Part shown: positions 1-11,615 of the stretch, piece after piece | Position numbering within the stretch: the first letter of the stretch is position 1 | How the letters are laid out: every line of letters begins with the position of its first letter | NCBI RefSeq assembly: GCF_002846205.1 | Contig: NZ_PHKV01000001.1 | Location: 1,054,001 to 1,118,000 of the forward strand | From: Xanthomonas prunicola | GTDB taxonomy: Bacteria > Pseudomonadota > Gammaproteobacteria > Xanthomonadales > Xanthomonadaceae | Reading direction: 5' to 3' | DNA length: 64,000 nucleotides | Notes under the pieces: generated by a model | Seen by the model: the letters and a program-made list of their open reading frames with translations, nothing else | What the model was told of the DNA's origin: nothing | Database searches by the model: none | Made by a program: the position numbers and the translations under genes

Positions 1-1
1 G

Positions 2-712
2 ATCCCCGATCCGCCGCCGGTGCGCGTTGCGCCGCTGGAGGTGGACCTGGCCAAGACCACCTGGGGCGATGCCAAGGCCGGCCAGACCAAAGCCGCCGCA
101 TGTGCGGCCTGCCATGGCCCGGACGGCAATCCCGCCGTGGCGATGTACCCGCGTATCGCTGGGCAAACCGAGCGCTACGTTGCGCATCAGGTGGCATTGA
201 TTGCCAGCGGCGAGCGCAATACCGGCATGTCGGCGGTGATGGTGCCGTTCGTCAAGGACCTCACTGCGCAGGACATGCGCGACCTGGGCGCCTACTTCGC
301 TACCCAGAAGGCCTCCGCTGGTGTCGCCGACGACGCGGCGATTGCCGAGGGTCCCTACCAGGGCATGAAGTTCTACGAGGTCGGCGAGAAGCTCTACCGC
401 GGTGGCGACATCGCGCGCGGTGTGCCGGCCTGCATGGCCTGCCATGGGCCATCCGGCGGTGGCAATCCGGGCCCGGCCTATCCACGCCTGGGCGGGCAAC
501 ACGCCGACTACGTGGCACGTCGCTTGAAGGAATACCAGGCCGGCACCACCCAGGAGCGCAATCCGGCGCTGTTCAATATCATGGCGCAGGTAGCGCACCC
601 GCTGACCGAGCAGGAGATCCAGGCGCTGGCCAGCTATCTGCAAGGCCTGCATGATCGTGCCGACGATGCTGCAGCGGCGCAGCCGCCTGCTGGAGCGCCT
701 GCACGCTCGTAA
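2..712 (+). CDS. Diheme cytochrome c4-type protein, 5'-truncated
   Basis: Periplasmic electron carrier with two haem-binding CxxCH motifs, CAACH near base 103 and CMACH near base 431. Each is followed by a class I cytochrome c fold with a PRIxGQ/PRLxGQ stretch, the double-domain layout of the c4 family. The reading frame stays open to the left edge, so the true start and signal peptide lie outside the window; an internal GTG at 20 is not a convincing start. The C-terminus ends in a short Ala/Pro-rich tail. Two DsbA-like thiol oxidoreductases follow, which fits a periplasmic role. The family is clear; its redox partner is not visible. Confidence 0.85.
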   Translation: MPDPPPVRVAPLEVDLAKTTWGDAKAGQTKAAACAACHGPDGNPAVAMYPRIAGQTERYVAHQVALIASGERNTGMSAVMVPFVKDLTAQDMRDLGAYFATQKASAGVADDAAIAEGPYQGMKFYEVGEKLYRGGDIARGVPACMACHGPSGGGNPGPAYPRLGGQHADYVARRLKEYQAGTTQERNPALFNIMAQVAHPLTEQEIQALASYLQGLHDRADDAAAAQPPAGAPARS

Positions 713-802
713 GCTGACCTGCCGTTGCCACACCGCTTCACGACGCCGGTCCCGTGACCGGCGTCGTCATTTCCCGCTCTCCCCTGCCCCCACGGAGCCC
801 GC

Positions 803-1453
803 ATGAAATTGCTTTCCCGTCTGCCCCTGCTGATGTTGCTCCTATTGCCGTTGGTGGCCTGTGCCGCCGACAAGAAAGCCGCCCCAGTCGAAGGCGAGGA
901 CTACACCCTGATCGACGGCGGCCAACCCTACGCGCCGCTGGCCGGCAAGGTCGAAGTGACCGAAGTCTTCGGCTACACCTGCCCGCACTGCGCGCATTTC
1001 GAGCCAGTGCTGGAGGACTGGGTGGCCAAGCAGCCCTCGTATGTGCGCTTCACCCCGGTGCCAGCCGCCTTCGGCGGCTTCTGGGACGCGTTTGCGCGTG
1101 CCTACTTCGCCGCCGACATCCTGGGCGTGGCCAAGCGCAGCCACCGTGCCATGTTCGACGCCATCCATGAAAAGCAGACCGTGCCGACCCAGAACGTGGC
1201 GCCGGAAGAGCTGGCCGCGTTCTACGCCAATTACGGAATCCCGCAGCAGCGCTTCATCGAGACCTACAAGAGTGAGGCGGTGGATGCCAAGCTCAAGGCC
1301 GCACGCGAGTTCGCGCTGCGCAGCAAGATCCCCGGCACGCCGGCCATCATCGTCAACGGCCGCTACCTGATCGGCGCGCGCAATTACCCGGACATGCTGC
1401 GCGTGGCCGACTACCTGATCGCCCGCGAGCACGCGGCGCCGGCCAGGCGCTGA
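803..1453 (+). CDS. dsbA: DsbA-family thiol:disulfide interchange protein (first copy)
   Basis: Periplasmic thioredoxin-fold oxidoreductase of 216 residues. The N-terminus is a hydrophobic signal ending in LVAC (Cys20), which reads as a lipobox, so the protein may be membrane anchored. The active site is CPHC at residues 60-63, as in E. coli DsbA, and a cis-proline loop (GTP) lies near residue 177. It probably introduces disulfides into exported proteins. A second, related copy follows 91 bases downstream, and the pair sits directly after the cytochrome c gene. Lipoprotein processing rather than ordinary signal cleavage is inferred. Confidence 0.85.
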   Translation: MKLLSRLPLLMLLLLPLVACAADKKAAPVEGEDYTLIDGGQPYAPLAGKVEVTEVFGYTCPHCAHFEPVLEDWVAKQPSYVRFTPVPAAFGGFWDAFARAYFAADILGVAKRSHRAMFDAIHEKQTVPTQNVAPEELAAFYANYGIPQQRFIETYKSEAVDAKLKAAREFALRSKIPGTPAIIVNGRYLIGARNYPDMLRVADYLIAREHAAPARR

Positions 1454-1544
1454 ACCGCATAACCGCCAGCGACGGCCGCGCGTGGCATCATGCGCCCCGC
1501 GGCCGTCCGGCCCTTTTCTCGCCCCACGCTGGAGATCCAATCCG

Positions 1545-2360
1545 ATGAAGACCCGCTTCGCCCTGACGCTGATGGCGCTGTTGCCGATCCTGGTCGCCTG
1601 CAAGGCGCAGGACGGCTCGTCCGACACCGCACCTGCCGCCACCACCCCAGCGGCCGAAACGGCGCCCGCGCCTGCCGCCGCTACGCCGGCCGCAGACCCC
1701 GCCGCCCCGCCTGCAGTCGGCGAAAGCGCAACCACGCCGCCACCCGCCGCGCCCAGCGCTGCCCCGCGCGCGCCGAATGGCCCGGAGCCGGTCGCCGGCA
1801 CCGATTATCTGGACATCGACGGTGGCCAGCCCTATCAGCAGGCTGCCGGCAAGATCGAAGTAGCCGAAGTGTTCGGCTATGTCTGCCCAGCCTGTAACGC
1901 GTTCCAGCCGCTGATCGGGCCGTGGAAGGCCGGTTTGCCGTCGGACGTGCATTTTGTCTACGTGCCGGCGATGTTCGGTGGCCCGTGGGACGACTACGGC
2001 CGCGCCTTCTATGCCGCTGAAACGCTGGGCGTGCAGGAAAAGACCCACGAAGCCTTGTACAAGGCCATCCACGTCGACCAGACCCTCAAAGGCGAGCGCG
2101 GCAAGGATTCGGCGCAGGACATCGCTGCGTTCTACGCCAAGTACGGCGTGGACCAGAAGACCTTCATCGACACCATGAGCAGCTTCGGCGTCTCGGCCAA
2201 GACCAACCGCGCCAAGCAGTTCGCCACCCGCAGCAAGATCACCGGCACGCCGTCGCTGATCATCAACGGCAAGTACCTGGTCAAGGGCCAGAGTTTCCCG
2301 GACATGCTGCGTATCGCCGATCACCTGATCGCGCGCGAACGCGCCACGCTGGCCAAGTGA
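1545..2360 (+). CDS. DsbA-family lipoprotein with Pro/Ala-rich linker (second copy)
   Basis: A 271-residue DsbA-like protein. The start chosen is the ATG that begins a Lys/Arg-then-hydrophobic signal ending in the lipobox LVAC (Cys19); a longer in-frame extension upstream has no signal character. Residues about 25-80 form a low-complexity Ala/Pro/Thr linker. The thioredoxin fold then carries the active site CPAC (residues 114-117) and a cis-Pro GTP loop near the C-terminus. The body is clearly paralogous to the preceding gene. The linker would let a lipid-anchored catalytic domain reach away from the membrane. The different dipeptide between the cysteines may change redox potential. Confidence 0.85.
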   Translation: MKTRFALTLMALLPILVACKAQDGSSDTAPAATTPAAETAPAPAAATPAADPAAPPAVGESATTPPPAAPSAAPRAPNGPEPVAGTDYLDIDGGQPYQQAAGKIEVAEVFGYVCPACNAFQPLIGPWKAGLPSDVHFVYVPAMFGGPWDDYGRAFYAAETLGVQEKTHEALYKAIHVDQTLKGERGKDSAQDIAAFYAKYGVDQKTFIDTMSSFGVSAKTNRAKQFATRSKITGTPSLIINGKYLVKGQSFPDMLRIADHLIARERATLAK

Positions 2361-2379
2361 GTCGAGCGAACGCAACATC

Positions 2380-3147
2380 GTGAACGCTTCGGAATCGCGC
2401 ACTCTGCGGGTGCTGACCGCCAATATCCAGGCCGGCTCCAGCACCCGCCGTTACAGCGACTATGTAACGCGGAGCTGGTCACATGCGTTGCCGCTGGGCA
2501 GCAAGCGCACCAGCCTGGACAGCATCGCCAAGCTGGTCGGCGAACGCGACATCGTCGGCTTGCAGGAAGCAGACCCCGGCAGCCTGCGCTCGGGCTTCAC
2601 CAACCAGACCCACTATCTGGCCGAGCGCGCCGGTTTCGATTACTGGAGTCACCAACCCAATCGCCGCATGGGTGGGGTGGCTTCCAGCGCGAACGGTCTG
2701 CTAAGCAAGCTGGAACCGGTGGAAGTGCAGGACCATGCCCTGCCCGGCCGCATCGGCGGGCGCGGCATCCTGCTGGCCAAGTTCGGCGAAGGCCGCGATG
2801 GCCTGGCCGTGGCGGTGGCGCATCTGTCGCTGGGCGCCAATTCACGCATGGCGCAGCTGGCCTTCATCGCCGAACTATTGTCCGATCATCCCAACGCGAT
2901 GCTGATGGGCGATTTCAATTGCATGGCCGATCGACCGGAAATGCAGTCGCTGTATCGCCATACCCGTCTGCAACCGCCAAGCTGCGAAGTACACACCTTT
3001 CCCAGCTGGCGTCCGGACCGGGCGATCGACCACATTCTGGTCAGCGATAGCCTGGCAATCGAACATACCGAAGCGATTCCTGCTGCGTTCTCAGATCATC
3101 TTGCGGTTGGGATGGATATCCGCGTACCACGGCAATTGCTGCGTTAA
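2380..3147 (+). CDS. Endonuclease/exonuclease/phosphatase (EEP) family protein
   Basis: A 255-residue protein of the Mg-dependent EEP phosphoesterase fold. Visible hallmarks are TANIQ at the N-terminus, LQEAD (metal-binding Glu), AHLSLG, GDFN and the C-terminal SDHLAV. The start is a GTG 20 bases after the dsbA-like gene; no better start fits the fold. There is no signal peptide, so it is predicted cytoplasmic. The substrate cannot be told from sequence: nucleic acid, phosphoinositide-type and sphingomyelinase-type members share these motifs. An intrinsic terminator follows at about 3210. Confidence 0.8.
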   Translation: MNASESRTLRVLTANIQAGSSTRRYSDYVTRSWSHALPLGSKRTSLDSIAKLVGERDIVGLQEADPGSLRSGFTNQTHYLAERAGFDYWSHQPNRRMGGVASSANGLLSKLEPVEVQDHALPGRIGGRGILLAKFGEGRDGLAVAVAHLSLGANSRMAQLAFIAELLSDHPNAMLMGDFNCMADRPEMQSLYRHTRLQPPSCEVHTFPSWRPDRAIDHILVSDSLAIEHTEAIPAAFSDHLAVGMDIRVPRQLLR

Positions 3148-3209
3148 ATAACCAGAAAAATGACGACGGGTTCGCACCGGCGAACTCGACCGCTGACGTC
3201 CCCTCGACA

Positions 3210-3238
3210 CCGCCTGTGCGATAACGCAGGCGGTTTTT
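3210..3238 (+). terminator. Rho-independent terminator after the EEP gene
   Basis: Seven-base arms CCGCCTG (3210-3216) and CAGGCGG (3227-3233) with a 10-base loop are followed directly by five T residues. It lies 60 bases past the EEP stop and about 45 bases before the betT start, so it separates the two units. An attenuator role for betT is possible but not shown. Confidence 0.7.
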
Positions 3239-3283
3239 CGTTGGGAGCACAGCACGTGATACGCATTGTATGAGTGCGTCGCC

Positions 3284-5263
3284 ATGAGTGCGACGGCGCC
3301 ACACACCTTGCCGGTACGCACCCTGCGCCCGGTGTTCGTGCTGGCTGCCACTGTCGTTTGCACGTTTGCCTTGCTGGTGTCGGTATTTCCGCTTGAATCA
3401 GGACGTGTCCTGCTGGATGCGCAGACCTGGGCGTCGCGCAATGTCGGCTGGTACTACCTGCTGGCGATGACGTTGTATCTGGTGTTCGTGCTTGCCACAG
3501 CCTTGTCCAGCCACGGCAACATCAAGCTCGGCGCTGATCACGACGAACCGGAATTCAGCTACCTTTCCTGGGCCGGCATGCTGTTCGCCGCCGGCATCAG
3601 CATCACGCTGTTCTTCTTTTGCGTTTCCGAACCACTGACGCATTATCTGCAGCCGCCGCAGGGCGGTACCGGCAATGGCGAGGCGTCCGCGCGTCAGGCG
3701 ATGCAGGTGCTGTTCCTGCATTGGGGCCTGCATGGTTGGGGCGTGTTCGCGCTGGCGGCCATGGCCTTGGCGTATTTCGCTTTCCGCCACAACCTGCCAC
3801 TGGCGTTGCGCTCGGCGTTGTATCCGCTGATCGGCAAACGCATCAACGGGCCGATCGGCTACACCGTGGATGCGCTGGGCATCGTGGCTACCGTGTTCGG
3901 CATCGGTGCGGACATGGGCTTTGGCGTGCTGCATCTCAATGCAGGACTGAGCACCTTGTTCGATGTGCCGCATACGCACTGGGTGCAAGTCGCGCTGATC
4001 GTGGCAATGATGGGCGCCGCCATTGTGGTGGCGGTGTCCGGCGTCGAAAAAGGCGTGCGCTGGATGTCGGACATCAACATGCTGCTGGCGATTGCGCTGT
4101 TGTTGTTCATGCTGTTCGCCGGTCCCACGCAGTACCTGCTCAACGCGCTGATGCAGAACCTGGGCGACTATCTGGGCAGCGTGGTCAACAAAAGTTTCGA
4201 CGTCTACGCCTATGGCGGCCGTGCCGATTGGCTCGGCAACTGGACGGTGTTCTATTGGGCCTGGTGGATCGGCTGGGCGCCGTTCGTCGGTCTGTTCATT
4301 GCACGCATCTCGCGCGGTCGTACCATTCGCGAATTCGTATTGGGCGTGTTGCTGATCCCGCTCGGCTTCACGCTGGCGTGGCTGTCGATCTTCGGCAACA
4401 GCGCGCTGGATCAGTTGCTTCATCATGGCCAGGGCGCGTTGGCGCAACAGGCCATCGATGCGCCACAGACGGTGCTGTACTCGCTGCTGCAAAGCTATCC
4501 GTGGAGCCGCACGGTGATCACGGTGACAGTGGTAATCAGCTTCGTGTTCTTTGTCACCTCAGCCGACTCCGGCACCGTGGTGCTGTCCACGCTGTCCTCG
4601 CACGGCGGCGAACCGCACGACGACGGCCCGCGCTGGCTGCGCGTGTTCTGGGGCGTACTCACCGCCGTGGTCACTGCAGGCTTGCTGCTCGCCGGCAGCA
4701 TGGACGCGCTGAAATCGGCGGTGGTGCTGGCCTCGCTGCCATTCTCTGCAGTGCTGTTGCTGATGGCCTGGGGCCTGTCGCGCGCACTCAGCGAAGAATC
4801 GCAGCGCAAACGCGCGCAGCTCTACAGCCCCAGCCCGTTGATCGGGCAATCGCGCCATCACGGCGGCTGGCGTCAGCGCTTAGGCCAGGCAATGCATTTC
4901 CCGGCACGCGATGAGGTGTATCGCTTCATGCACGACCAGGTGCGCCCGGCCATCGAAGCAGTCACCACGCAGCTGCAAGAGGAAGGCTGGAAGGTCAGCA
5001 GCCGTATCGACGACAGCGACATGGAAATCAGCGTCGACCACGGCGAACAGCAGGGCTTCCGCTATCAGATCGTGATGCGCGGCTATCTCACCCCATCGTT
5101 TGCCGCGCAGCGCTTCCGCAACCAGCGCTATTACCGCGCCGAGGTGTACCTGTACGAAGGCAGCCAGGACTACGACTTGGTCGGCTACAGCCGCGAACAG
5201 ATCATCAACGACATCATCGATCAATACGAGCGTCACCTGCAGTTTCTGCACCTCACCCGCTAA
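3284..5263 (+). CDS. betT: BCCT-family choline/betaine transporter
   Basis: Membrane transporter of the betaine-choline-carnitine family, 659 residues with about twelve membrane segments. The family's Trp-rich signature (WAWWIGWAPF) followed by GLFIARISRGRT is present near residue 325. A hydrophilic C-terminal tail of roughly 130 residues resembles the osmosensing tail of BetT-type members. The ATG at 3284 is chosen over an upstream TTG because the hydrophobic core follows it at the usual distance. betB follows after 39 bases, then betA, so choline import is the likely function. No betI repressor gene is present nearby. Confidence 0.9.
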   Translation: MSATAPHTLPVRTLRPVFVLAATVVCTFALLVSVFPLESGRVLLDAQTWASRNVGWYYLLAMTLYLVFVLATALSSHGNIKLGADHDEPEFSYLSWAGMLFAAGISITLFFFCVSEPLTHYLQPPQGGTGNGEASARQAMQVLFLHWGLHGWGVFALAAMALAYFAFRHNLPLALRSALYPLIGKRINGPIGYTVDALGIVATVFGIGADMGFGVLHLNAGLSTLFDVPHTHWVQVALIVAMMGAAIVVAVSGVEKGVRWMSDINMLLAIALLLFMLFAGPTQYLLNALMQNLGDYLGSVVNKSFDVYAYGGRADWLGNWTVFYWAWWIGWAPFVGLFIARISRGRTIREFVLGVLLIPLGFTLAWLSIFGNSALDQLLHHGQGALAQQAIDAPQTVLYSLLQSYPWSRTVITVTVVISFVFFVTSADSGTVVLSTLSSHGGEPHDDGPRWLRVFWGVLTAVVTAGLLLAGSMDALKSAVVLASLPFSAVLLLMAWGLSRALSEESQRKRAQLYSPSPLIGQSRHHGGWRQRLGQAMHFPARDEVYRFMHDQVRPAIEAVTTQLQEEGWKVSSRIDDSDMEISVDHGEQQGFRYQIVMRGYLTPSFAAQRFRNQRYYRAEVYLYEGSQDYDLVGYSREQIINDIIDQYERHLQFLHLTR

Positions 5264-5302
5264 AGGTGCGTCGCTGCAGCGACCGTCCACAGGAGGTTTG
5301 TC

Positions 5303-6775
<1,473 letters not shown>

Positions 6776-6928
6776 AGGCGGCTCGGCTAGCCGGCGCAGG
6801 CAAGCGCCGGAGGTGCACCACGACAGCGGCAAACAGATGGACGCCGCCTTCACGTGACTGGGCGCGCTCCTCCGCCTCTGCCAAGCGCCTCGATCGCCAT
6901 CGCACCTTCCTCGCATCAGGAGTACACC

Positions 6929-8599
6929 ATGCAACGCGAATACGACTACATCATCATCGGCGCTGGCTCGGCAGGGAATGTGCTGGCCGCACGGCTCACC
7001 GAAGACCCCGGCGTCACTGTGCTGTTGCTCGAAGCCGGCGGACCGGATTACCGGCTGGATTTCCGCACGCAGATGCCGGCTGCGCTGGCGTTCCCGCTGC
7101 AGGGACGTCGCTACAACTGGGCCTACGAAACCGAGCCGGAACCGCATATGGATAACCGGCGCATGGAGTGCGGACGTGGCAAAGGCCTGGGCGGCTCATC
7201 GCTGATCAATGGCATGTGCTACATCCGCGGCAATGCACTGGACTTCGACCATTGGGCCAAGCGGCCTGGCCTGGAGGACTGGAGCTACCGCGATGTCCTG
7301 CCGTACTTCCGCAAGGCAGAGACGCGTGACATCGGCGCCAACGACTATCACGGCGGCGATGGCCCGGTAAGCGTGGCGACGCCGAAAAACGACAACAACG
7401 TGTTGTTCCATGCCATGGTCGATGCCGGCGTGCAGGCCGGCTACCCGCGCACCGACGATCTCAACGGCTATCAGCAGGAAGGCTTCGGACCGATGGACCG
7501 TACGGTGACACCGCGCGGGCGCCGCGCCAGCACCGCGCGCGGTTACCTGGACATGGCCAAGCCGCGCGATGGGCTGCATATCGTCACCCATGCCACCACC
7601 GACCGCATTCTGTTTGCAGGCAAGCGCGCCATCGGCGTGCATTACCTGGTGGGCAACAGTAGCGACGGGATCGATGCGCATGCACGCAGAGAAGTGCTGG
7701 TGTGCGCGGGTGCGATCGCCACGCCGCAGCTGCTGCAACGCTCCGGCGTGGGTGCGCCCGATCTGTTGCGCGCACTCGATGTGCAACTGGTACACGACCT
7801 GCCCGGCGTCGGCCAGAACCTGCAGGATCATCTGGAGGTCTACATCCAATACGCGTGCACCAAGCCGGTGTCCTTGTATCCGGCATTGCAGTGGTGGAAC
7901 CAACCGGCGATTGGCGCGCAATGGCTGTTCGCCGGCACCGGCACCGGTGCCAGCAATCAGTTCGAAGCCGGTGGTTTCATCCGCACGCGCGAGGAATTCG
8001 ACTGGCCCAACATCCAGTACCACTTCCTCCCCGTCGCCATCAATTACAACGGCAGCAACGCGGTAAAGGAGCACGGCTTTCAAGCGCATGTCGGCTCGAT
8101 GCGCACACCCAGCCGCGGGCGTGTACACGCCAAGTCGCGCGACCCGCGCCAGCATCCGTCGATCCTGTTCAACTACCAATCCACCGACCAGGACTGGCAG
8201 GAATTTCGCGATGCCATCCGCATCACCCGCGAAATCATTGCGCAACCGGCCCTAGACGCTTATCGCGGCCGCGAGATCAGCCCCAGCGCGGACTGCAAGA
8301 CCGATGCGGAGCTGGACGCGTTCGTGCGCGCTCGCGCAGAGACCGCCTATCACCCCTCCTGCTCCTGCGCGATGGGCACCGACGACATGGCGGTGGTGGA
8401 CGGTCAGGGCCGCGTGCACGGCATGGAGGGCCTGCGGGTGATCGACGCCTCGATCATGCCGCGCATCATCACCGGCAACCTCAACGCCACCACCATCATG
8501 ATTGCCGAGAAAATCGCCGACCGCATGCGCGGCCGCACCCCGTTGCCGCGCAGCACCGCCGATTACTACATCGCTGGCGATGCACCTGTGCGCGGGTGA
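6929..8599 (+). CDS. betA: Choline dehydrogenase (GMC oxidoreductase)
   Basis: FAD-dependent oxidation of choline to betaine aldehyde. The protein has 556 residues, with the N-terminal dinucleotide motif [15 protein letters not shown], the GMC signature [10 protein letters not shown] and a C-terminal [10 protein letters not shown] segment holding the catalytic His. The ATG at 6929 has AGGAG about six bases upstream; a longer GTG-initiated frame lacks support. A 153-base gap separates it from betB. It completes a betT-betB-betA set for osmoprotectant synthesis or choline use. Confidence 0.92.
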   Translation: MQREYDYIIIGAGSAGNVLAARLTEDPGVTVLLLEAGGPDYRLDFRTQMPAALAFPLQGRRYNWAYETEPEPHMDNRRMECGRGKGLGGSSLINGMCYIRGNALDFDHWAKRPGLEDWSYRDVLPYFRKAETRDIGANDYHGGDGPVSVATPKNDNNVLFHAMVDAGVQAGYPRTDDLNGYQQEGFGPMDRTVTPRGRRASTARGYLDMAKPRDGLHIVTHATTDRILFAGKRAIGVHYLVGNSSDGIDAHARREVLVCAGAIATPQLLQRSGVGAPDLLRALDVQLVHDLPGVGQNLQDHLEVYIQYACTKPVSLYPALQWWNQPAIGAQWLFAGTGTGASNQFEAGGFIRTREEFDWPNIQYHFLPVAINYNGSNAVKEHGFQAHVGSMRTPSRGRVHAKSRDPRQHPSILFNYQSTDQDWQEFRDAIRITREIIAQPALDAYRGREISPSADCKTDAELDAFVRARAETAYHPSCSCAMGTDDMAVVDGQGRVHGMEGLRVIDASIMPRIITGNLNATTIMIAEKIADRMRGRTPLPRSTADYYIAGDAPVRG

Positions 8600-8766
8600 T
8601 GTCTTCGGTGTGCTGAGATGCTGAGGCCAGGTTGTCCCTGAACACTCCCGGGCAGCATGCTCGCCGATAGCGCCAGAGCAAGGGCCTTGCAAGCAACTGC
8701 CCAACTGCCCAACGGCATGACGCACAGCCACGACCGCCACGAGCACAGATTGGCTGGTACGCGAAA

Positions 8767-8800
8767 CGCACAACGCCCGCATCACTGCGGGCGTTGTGCG
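8767..8800 (-). terminator. Hairpin terminator downstream of the pectate lyase gene
   Basis: A perfect 15-bp stem (8767-8781 with 8786-8800) encloses a TCAC loop. On the minus strand it lies 45 bases past the pectate lyase stop and is followed by a short TTT. It may also stop readthrough from betA. The short T run makes it weaker than the other terminators here. Confidence 0.55.
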
Positions 8801-8844
8801 GCCCTGTGCGGCACTGCGATTGAAACGCTGCAACGAGCCGGCAG

Positions 8845-9978
8845 TTACAGCTTGCCTGCGCCGGCTTTCGCCCTGACGTCTGCAGCGACCTTATCCACAG
8901 AGAGCAAGTTGTAGGTGTAAGGCGGCGTCCACCCGATATTGCTATTCCACGAGCACGACAGCGCCTTGCCATTGAGCAGCGAGCCCTGATCGCGATACAC
9001 GCTGCCGCCGTAGTCGGCGGCAATCTTGTCGCAGCTGCTCACACCGCTGATCTCGAACACATTGCGCTCGGAGAAGATCTTCGATTCCTTGCCGACCCCA
9101 TGCGCGTAGGAGAACGGATACACGCTATTGCTGGTGCTACCGACGTGGTAGTTGTTGTACATATGCACCTGACCGAAGCGCACACGTGGGGCGCGCGCGG
9201 AAATGTTTTCGAACAAGGTGTTGTGGATGGTGACCTTGAGCTTGCCGCTGTCGATGCTGGACGCACTATCGCTGGAACCGATCAGGTTGTTCTTCTCGTG
9301 CGACTTGAAGACCGAATACGAGACAGTGACGAAATTGGCGCCCTTCTTGATGTCCATCGCGCCATCGTGGTGCTGTTTGGGGCGCCCATTTTCGGTGCCG
9401 TTCTGATCGTCGGTACGGCGACCATCGGTAAAGGTGACATGGTCCACCCACACGTTACTGGCACCTTCCACGGTCAGGCCGTCGTACTCTGAATTCCAGT
9501 TGCCGGTACTGCCATCATTCGGGTCCCAGACCGGTTCCGGATCCCATGGATTTTCGATGGTGATATTGCGGATGATGACATCGTTGGCCTTGACATAAAA
9601 ATAGCCTTCGCGGATTTCTGCATTGCTGGTGATGCCGATCATCGTGGTCTTGGTCGGCACGTCCAGACGCGCACGCGTCTTCATGTCAGAGGTCTTGGTG
9701 TAAGGCTTGCCTTCGCTGATATCGATGATGCCGCTGACCTTGATGATGCGCCCGTTGCTCCCCACGCTGGCGCTCAATGCAGCTTTCAACTCGGCGGCAG
9801 TCTTGACGGTGTAGATGTTGGCGGCCGCGGCTTTGGAGCCGCCCTTGGTTCCGCCGTTCTGCGTCGCCCAACCAGTAGTTGCAACGTCCAGCGCGGCATC
9901 GGCATAAGCAACGCCGGCGAGCAGGAACGACCCGACAAACAGCGACGCAGCGGCCGCTGTCGAAAATTTCGACTTCAT
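8845..9978 (-). CDS. pel: Secreted pectate lyase, polysaccharide lyase family 1
   Basis: Cleaves polygalacturonate of plant cell walls by beta-elimination. The 377-residue product begins with a Sec signal (MKSKF, a hydrophobic core, then AYADA). The parallel beta-helix PL1 motifs are visible: [19 protein letters not shown] around the calcium site and [17 protein letters not shown] with the catalytic Arg. GGGAG lies upstream of the ATG on the minus strand (about 9988-9992). It is probably exported by type II secretion as a virulence factor. It stands alone, with a long gene-free region upstream. Confidence 0.92.
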   Translation of the reverse strand: MKSKFSTAAAASLFVGSFLLAGVAYADAALDVATTGWATQNGGTKGGSKAAAANIYTVKTAAELKAALSASVGSNGRIIKVSGIIDISEGKPYTKTSDMKTRARLDVPTKTTMIGITSNAEIREGYFYVKANDVIIRNITIENPWDPEPVWDPNDGSTGNWNSEYDGLTVEGASNVWVDHVTFTDGRRTDDQNGTENGRPKQHHDGAMDIKKGANFVTVSYSVFKSHEKNNLIGSSDSASSIDSGKLKVTIHNTLFENISARAPRVRFGQVHMYNNYHVGSTSNSVYPFSYAHGVGKESKIFSERNVFEISGVSSCDKIAADYGGSVYRDQGSLLNGKALSCSWNSNIGWTPPYTYNLLSVDKVAADVRAKAGAGKL

Positions 9979-11132
9979 CTTGGTGTCTCCCTCGAATGGT
10001 TTCGATGCTCCGCGCGGCGGCGCACCCCCGGTCTAGCAGAAGCGGAACGTACTATTCAGCCATGGAATATTCGATTCCGCGAAACCGATACTAGGAGCAT
10101 TGAAAACCCTTGTATCTAGCCCGTTTGCGGATGTGCTCGCGTAATCACGCAAACGCTTGCGAGACACATCAGAAGAGACAAAACGCTGCGATCAAGACAC
10201 GCAGAGACATGACGAGGACACTGCAACGCAGCAAGATTCTTATCGCAACCTGATGAAATATCATTCGAGAATACGTACTACCATTCAAATGCCTGCATTT
10301 TCCGAGACGCTAATCGTTGCCACGCATTGCCGCGCCGCGGCATTTAGGGCAAAACGCTATGCGATTTATGATCAGAGCACCTGAGAAATCGCCCATTCGG
10401 ATATAGCGGAACATTCGCCACCTCGGAGACGAACGTGTCGCGCCAGGTCTTGCGCAAGCGACAAACAGATTTGCTGGAGTATTGCCAGTACGACACACGA
10501 CTGCGTTGGGATCGATTGCAGATGCGCAGTATCGTTCTGACACCGCGCGTTCCCATGCGAATGCTTCAACCCGCCATCAATCGATCCCCGCCACTGTTCG
10601 CTGCGGAACTCACCGCGCTCGTCGGTAGAGCAAAAAAACACCTCACCAGGCAAGCATGGCGCACCGAACGCCCCAGGCGCAGGTGGGGAATGCGACCACT
10701 CGGCGCAAGCATCGGATCTGTCGGCGGAAGTGGCCCAACGCTCATCCAGTGCAGTCTCTCTTCGTCAGCGCACCGCAATGGCGTCTATTGGGTCGGCATC
10801 GCATCACGGGGGAGGGCGCGGGGCAGAGCATCTCGGCTGTGAGGCCGCGCTCCACCAGTACCTGCGTGCATGCCATTGCGGACCACGCTGACTTATCGCC
10901 AGAGCCCTCTAGGCCGATAGCAGCACTGCAACAGCGGGCGCGGCGGTTACATCGGCGTCGCGCACTAGTTAGTCGCGCCAGACAAGTAAGCTGATCGTAC
11001 AGACGCCAGCCAACACTGGCGACAGCATTCACTACCAGTCATCCACAACAATCATCATCGGCAGCCAGCGAACCAAGCGCTCGTATCGCGGCAACAGCAA
11101 CCAGGCGCATCCTCAACGACTACCGCGCGCGC
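9979..11132. other. 1.15-kb region without a supportable gene
   Basis: Open frames here are short, overlap on both strands and show no recognisable domain, signal peptide or convincing ribosome site. The first about 400 bases, upstream of the pectate lyase, are more A/T-rich than the surroundings and probably hold its promoter and regulatory sites, but no -35/-10 pair or known operator stands out. A small inverted repeat (CGCAA/TTGCG) lies near 10147-10160. The rest looks like decayed sequence. Confidence 0.5.
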
Positions 11133-11615
11133 TCAGGAGAATCCTTCGAAGAACAACTCGATCGCCATCACCAACGCATCTTCGCGCCCGGTGTGGGAGG
11201 GGTAGTAGCGCGGGCGGCGGCCGATTTCGTTGAAGCCTTCGGAGTGATACAGCGCAATCGCGGATGGATTGGACGGGCGCACTTCCAGAAACGCGCGCCG
11301 CGCGCCGCGATCGCAGGCGCCCTTGATCAGCGCGCGTAGCAACACGCGACCGTGGCCTTGCGATTGCGCTTCCGGTGCGATGCAGACGTTGAGCACGTGT
11401 GCCTCGTCGGCGGCGATGCTGATCACGCCATAGCCGATGACCCGGCCGCCCTGCTCCATTACCCAGCCGGGATAGCCGGCCTGCAGACAGTCGCGAAAGA
11501 TGTTGCGCGTCCACGGAAACGGATAGGCGCGGAGCTCGATCTCCATCACCACATCCAAGTCGCTCTCGCGCATTGCGCGCAACGAGGTGGGTTGCGGCGC
11601 GTTCAATGCGCTCAC
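11133..11615 (-). CDS. rimI: Ribosomal protein S18 alanine N-acetyltransferase
   Basis: GNAT-fold acetyltransferase that modifies the N-terminus of ribosomal protein S18. Family features are ELRAYPFPW near the start, the acetyl-CoA loop QSQGHGRVLL, and the RimI-like LEVRPSNPSAIALYHSEGF followed by GRRPRYYP. I chose the GTG at 11615 because it overlaps the upstream stop as GTGA, a common coupling arrangement, and gives a normal 160 residues. A start at 11657 would extend 14 residues into the upstream gene. It follows a HolD-like gene, the same order as holD-rimI in enterobacteria. Confidence 0.85.
   Translation of the reverse strand: MSALNAPQPTSLRAMRESDLDVVMEIELRAYPFPWTRNIFRDCLQAGYPGWVMEQGGRVIGYGVISIAADEAHVLNVCIAPEAQSQGHGRVLLRALIKGACDRGARRAFLEVRPSNPSAIALYHSEGFNEIGRRPRYYPSHTGREDALVMAIELFFEGFS

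Noticed and set aside
10060..10083. Plant-inducible-promoter-like TTCGC-N15 motif upstream of the pectate lyase (minus strand)
   Set aside because: The second half reads ATGGC rather than TTCGN, and no matching -10 box follows at the expected distance.
10435..10842. 135-residue reading frame in the pectate lyase upstream region
   Set aside because: Arg-rich, without a domain or ribosome site, and overlapped by equally long frames on both strands.
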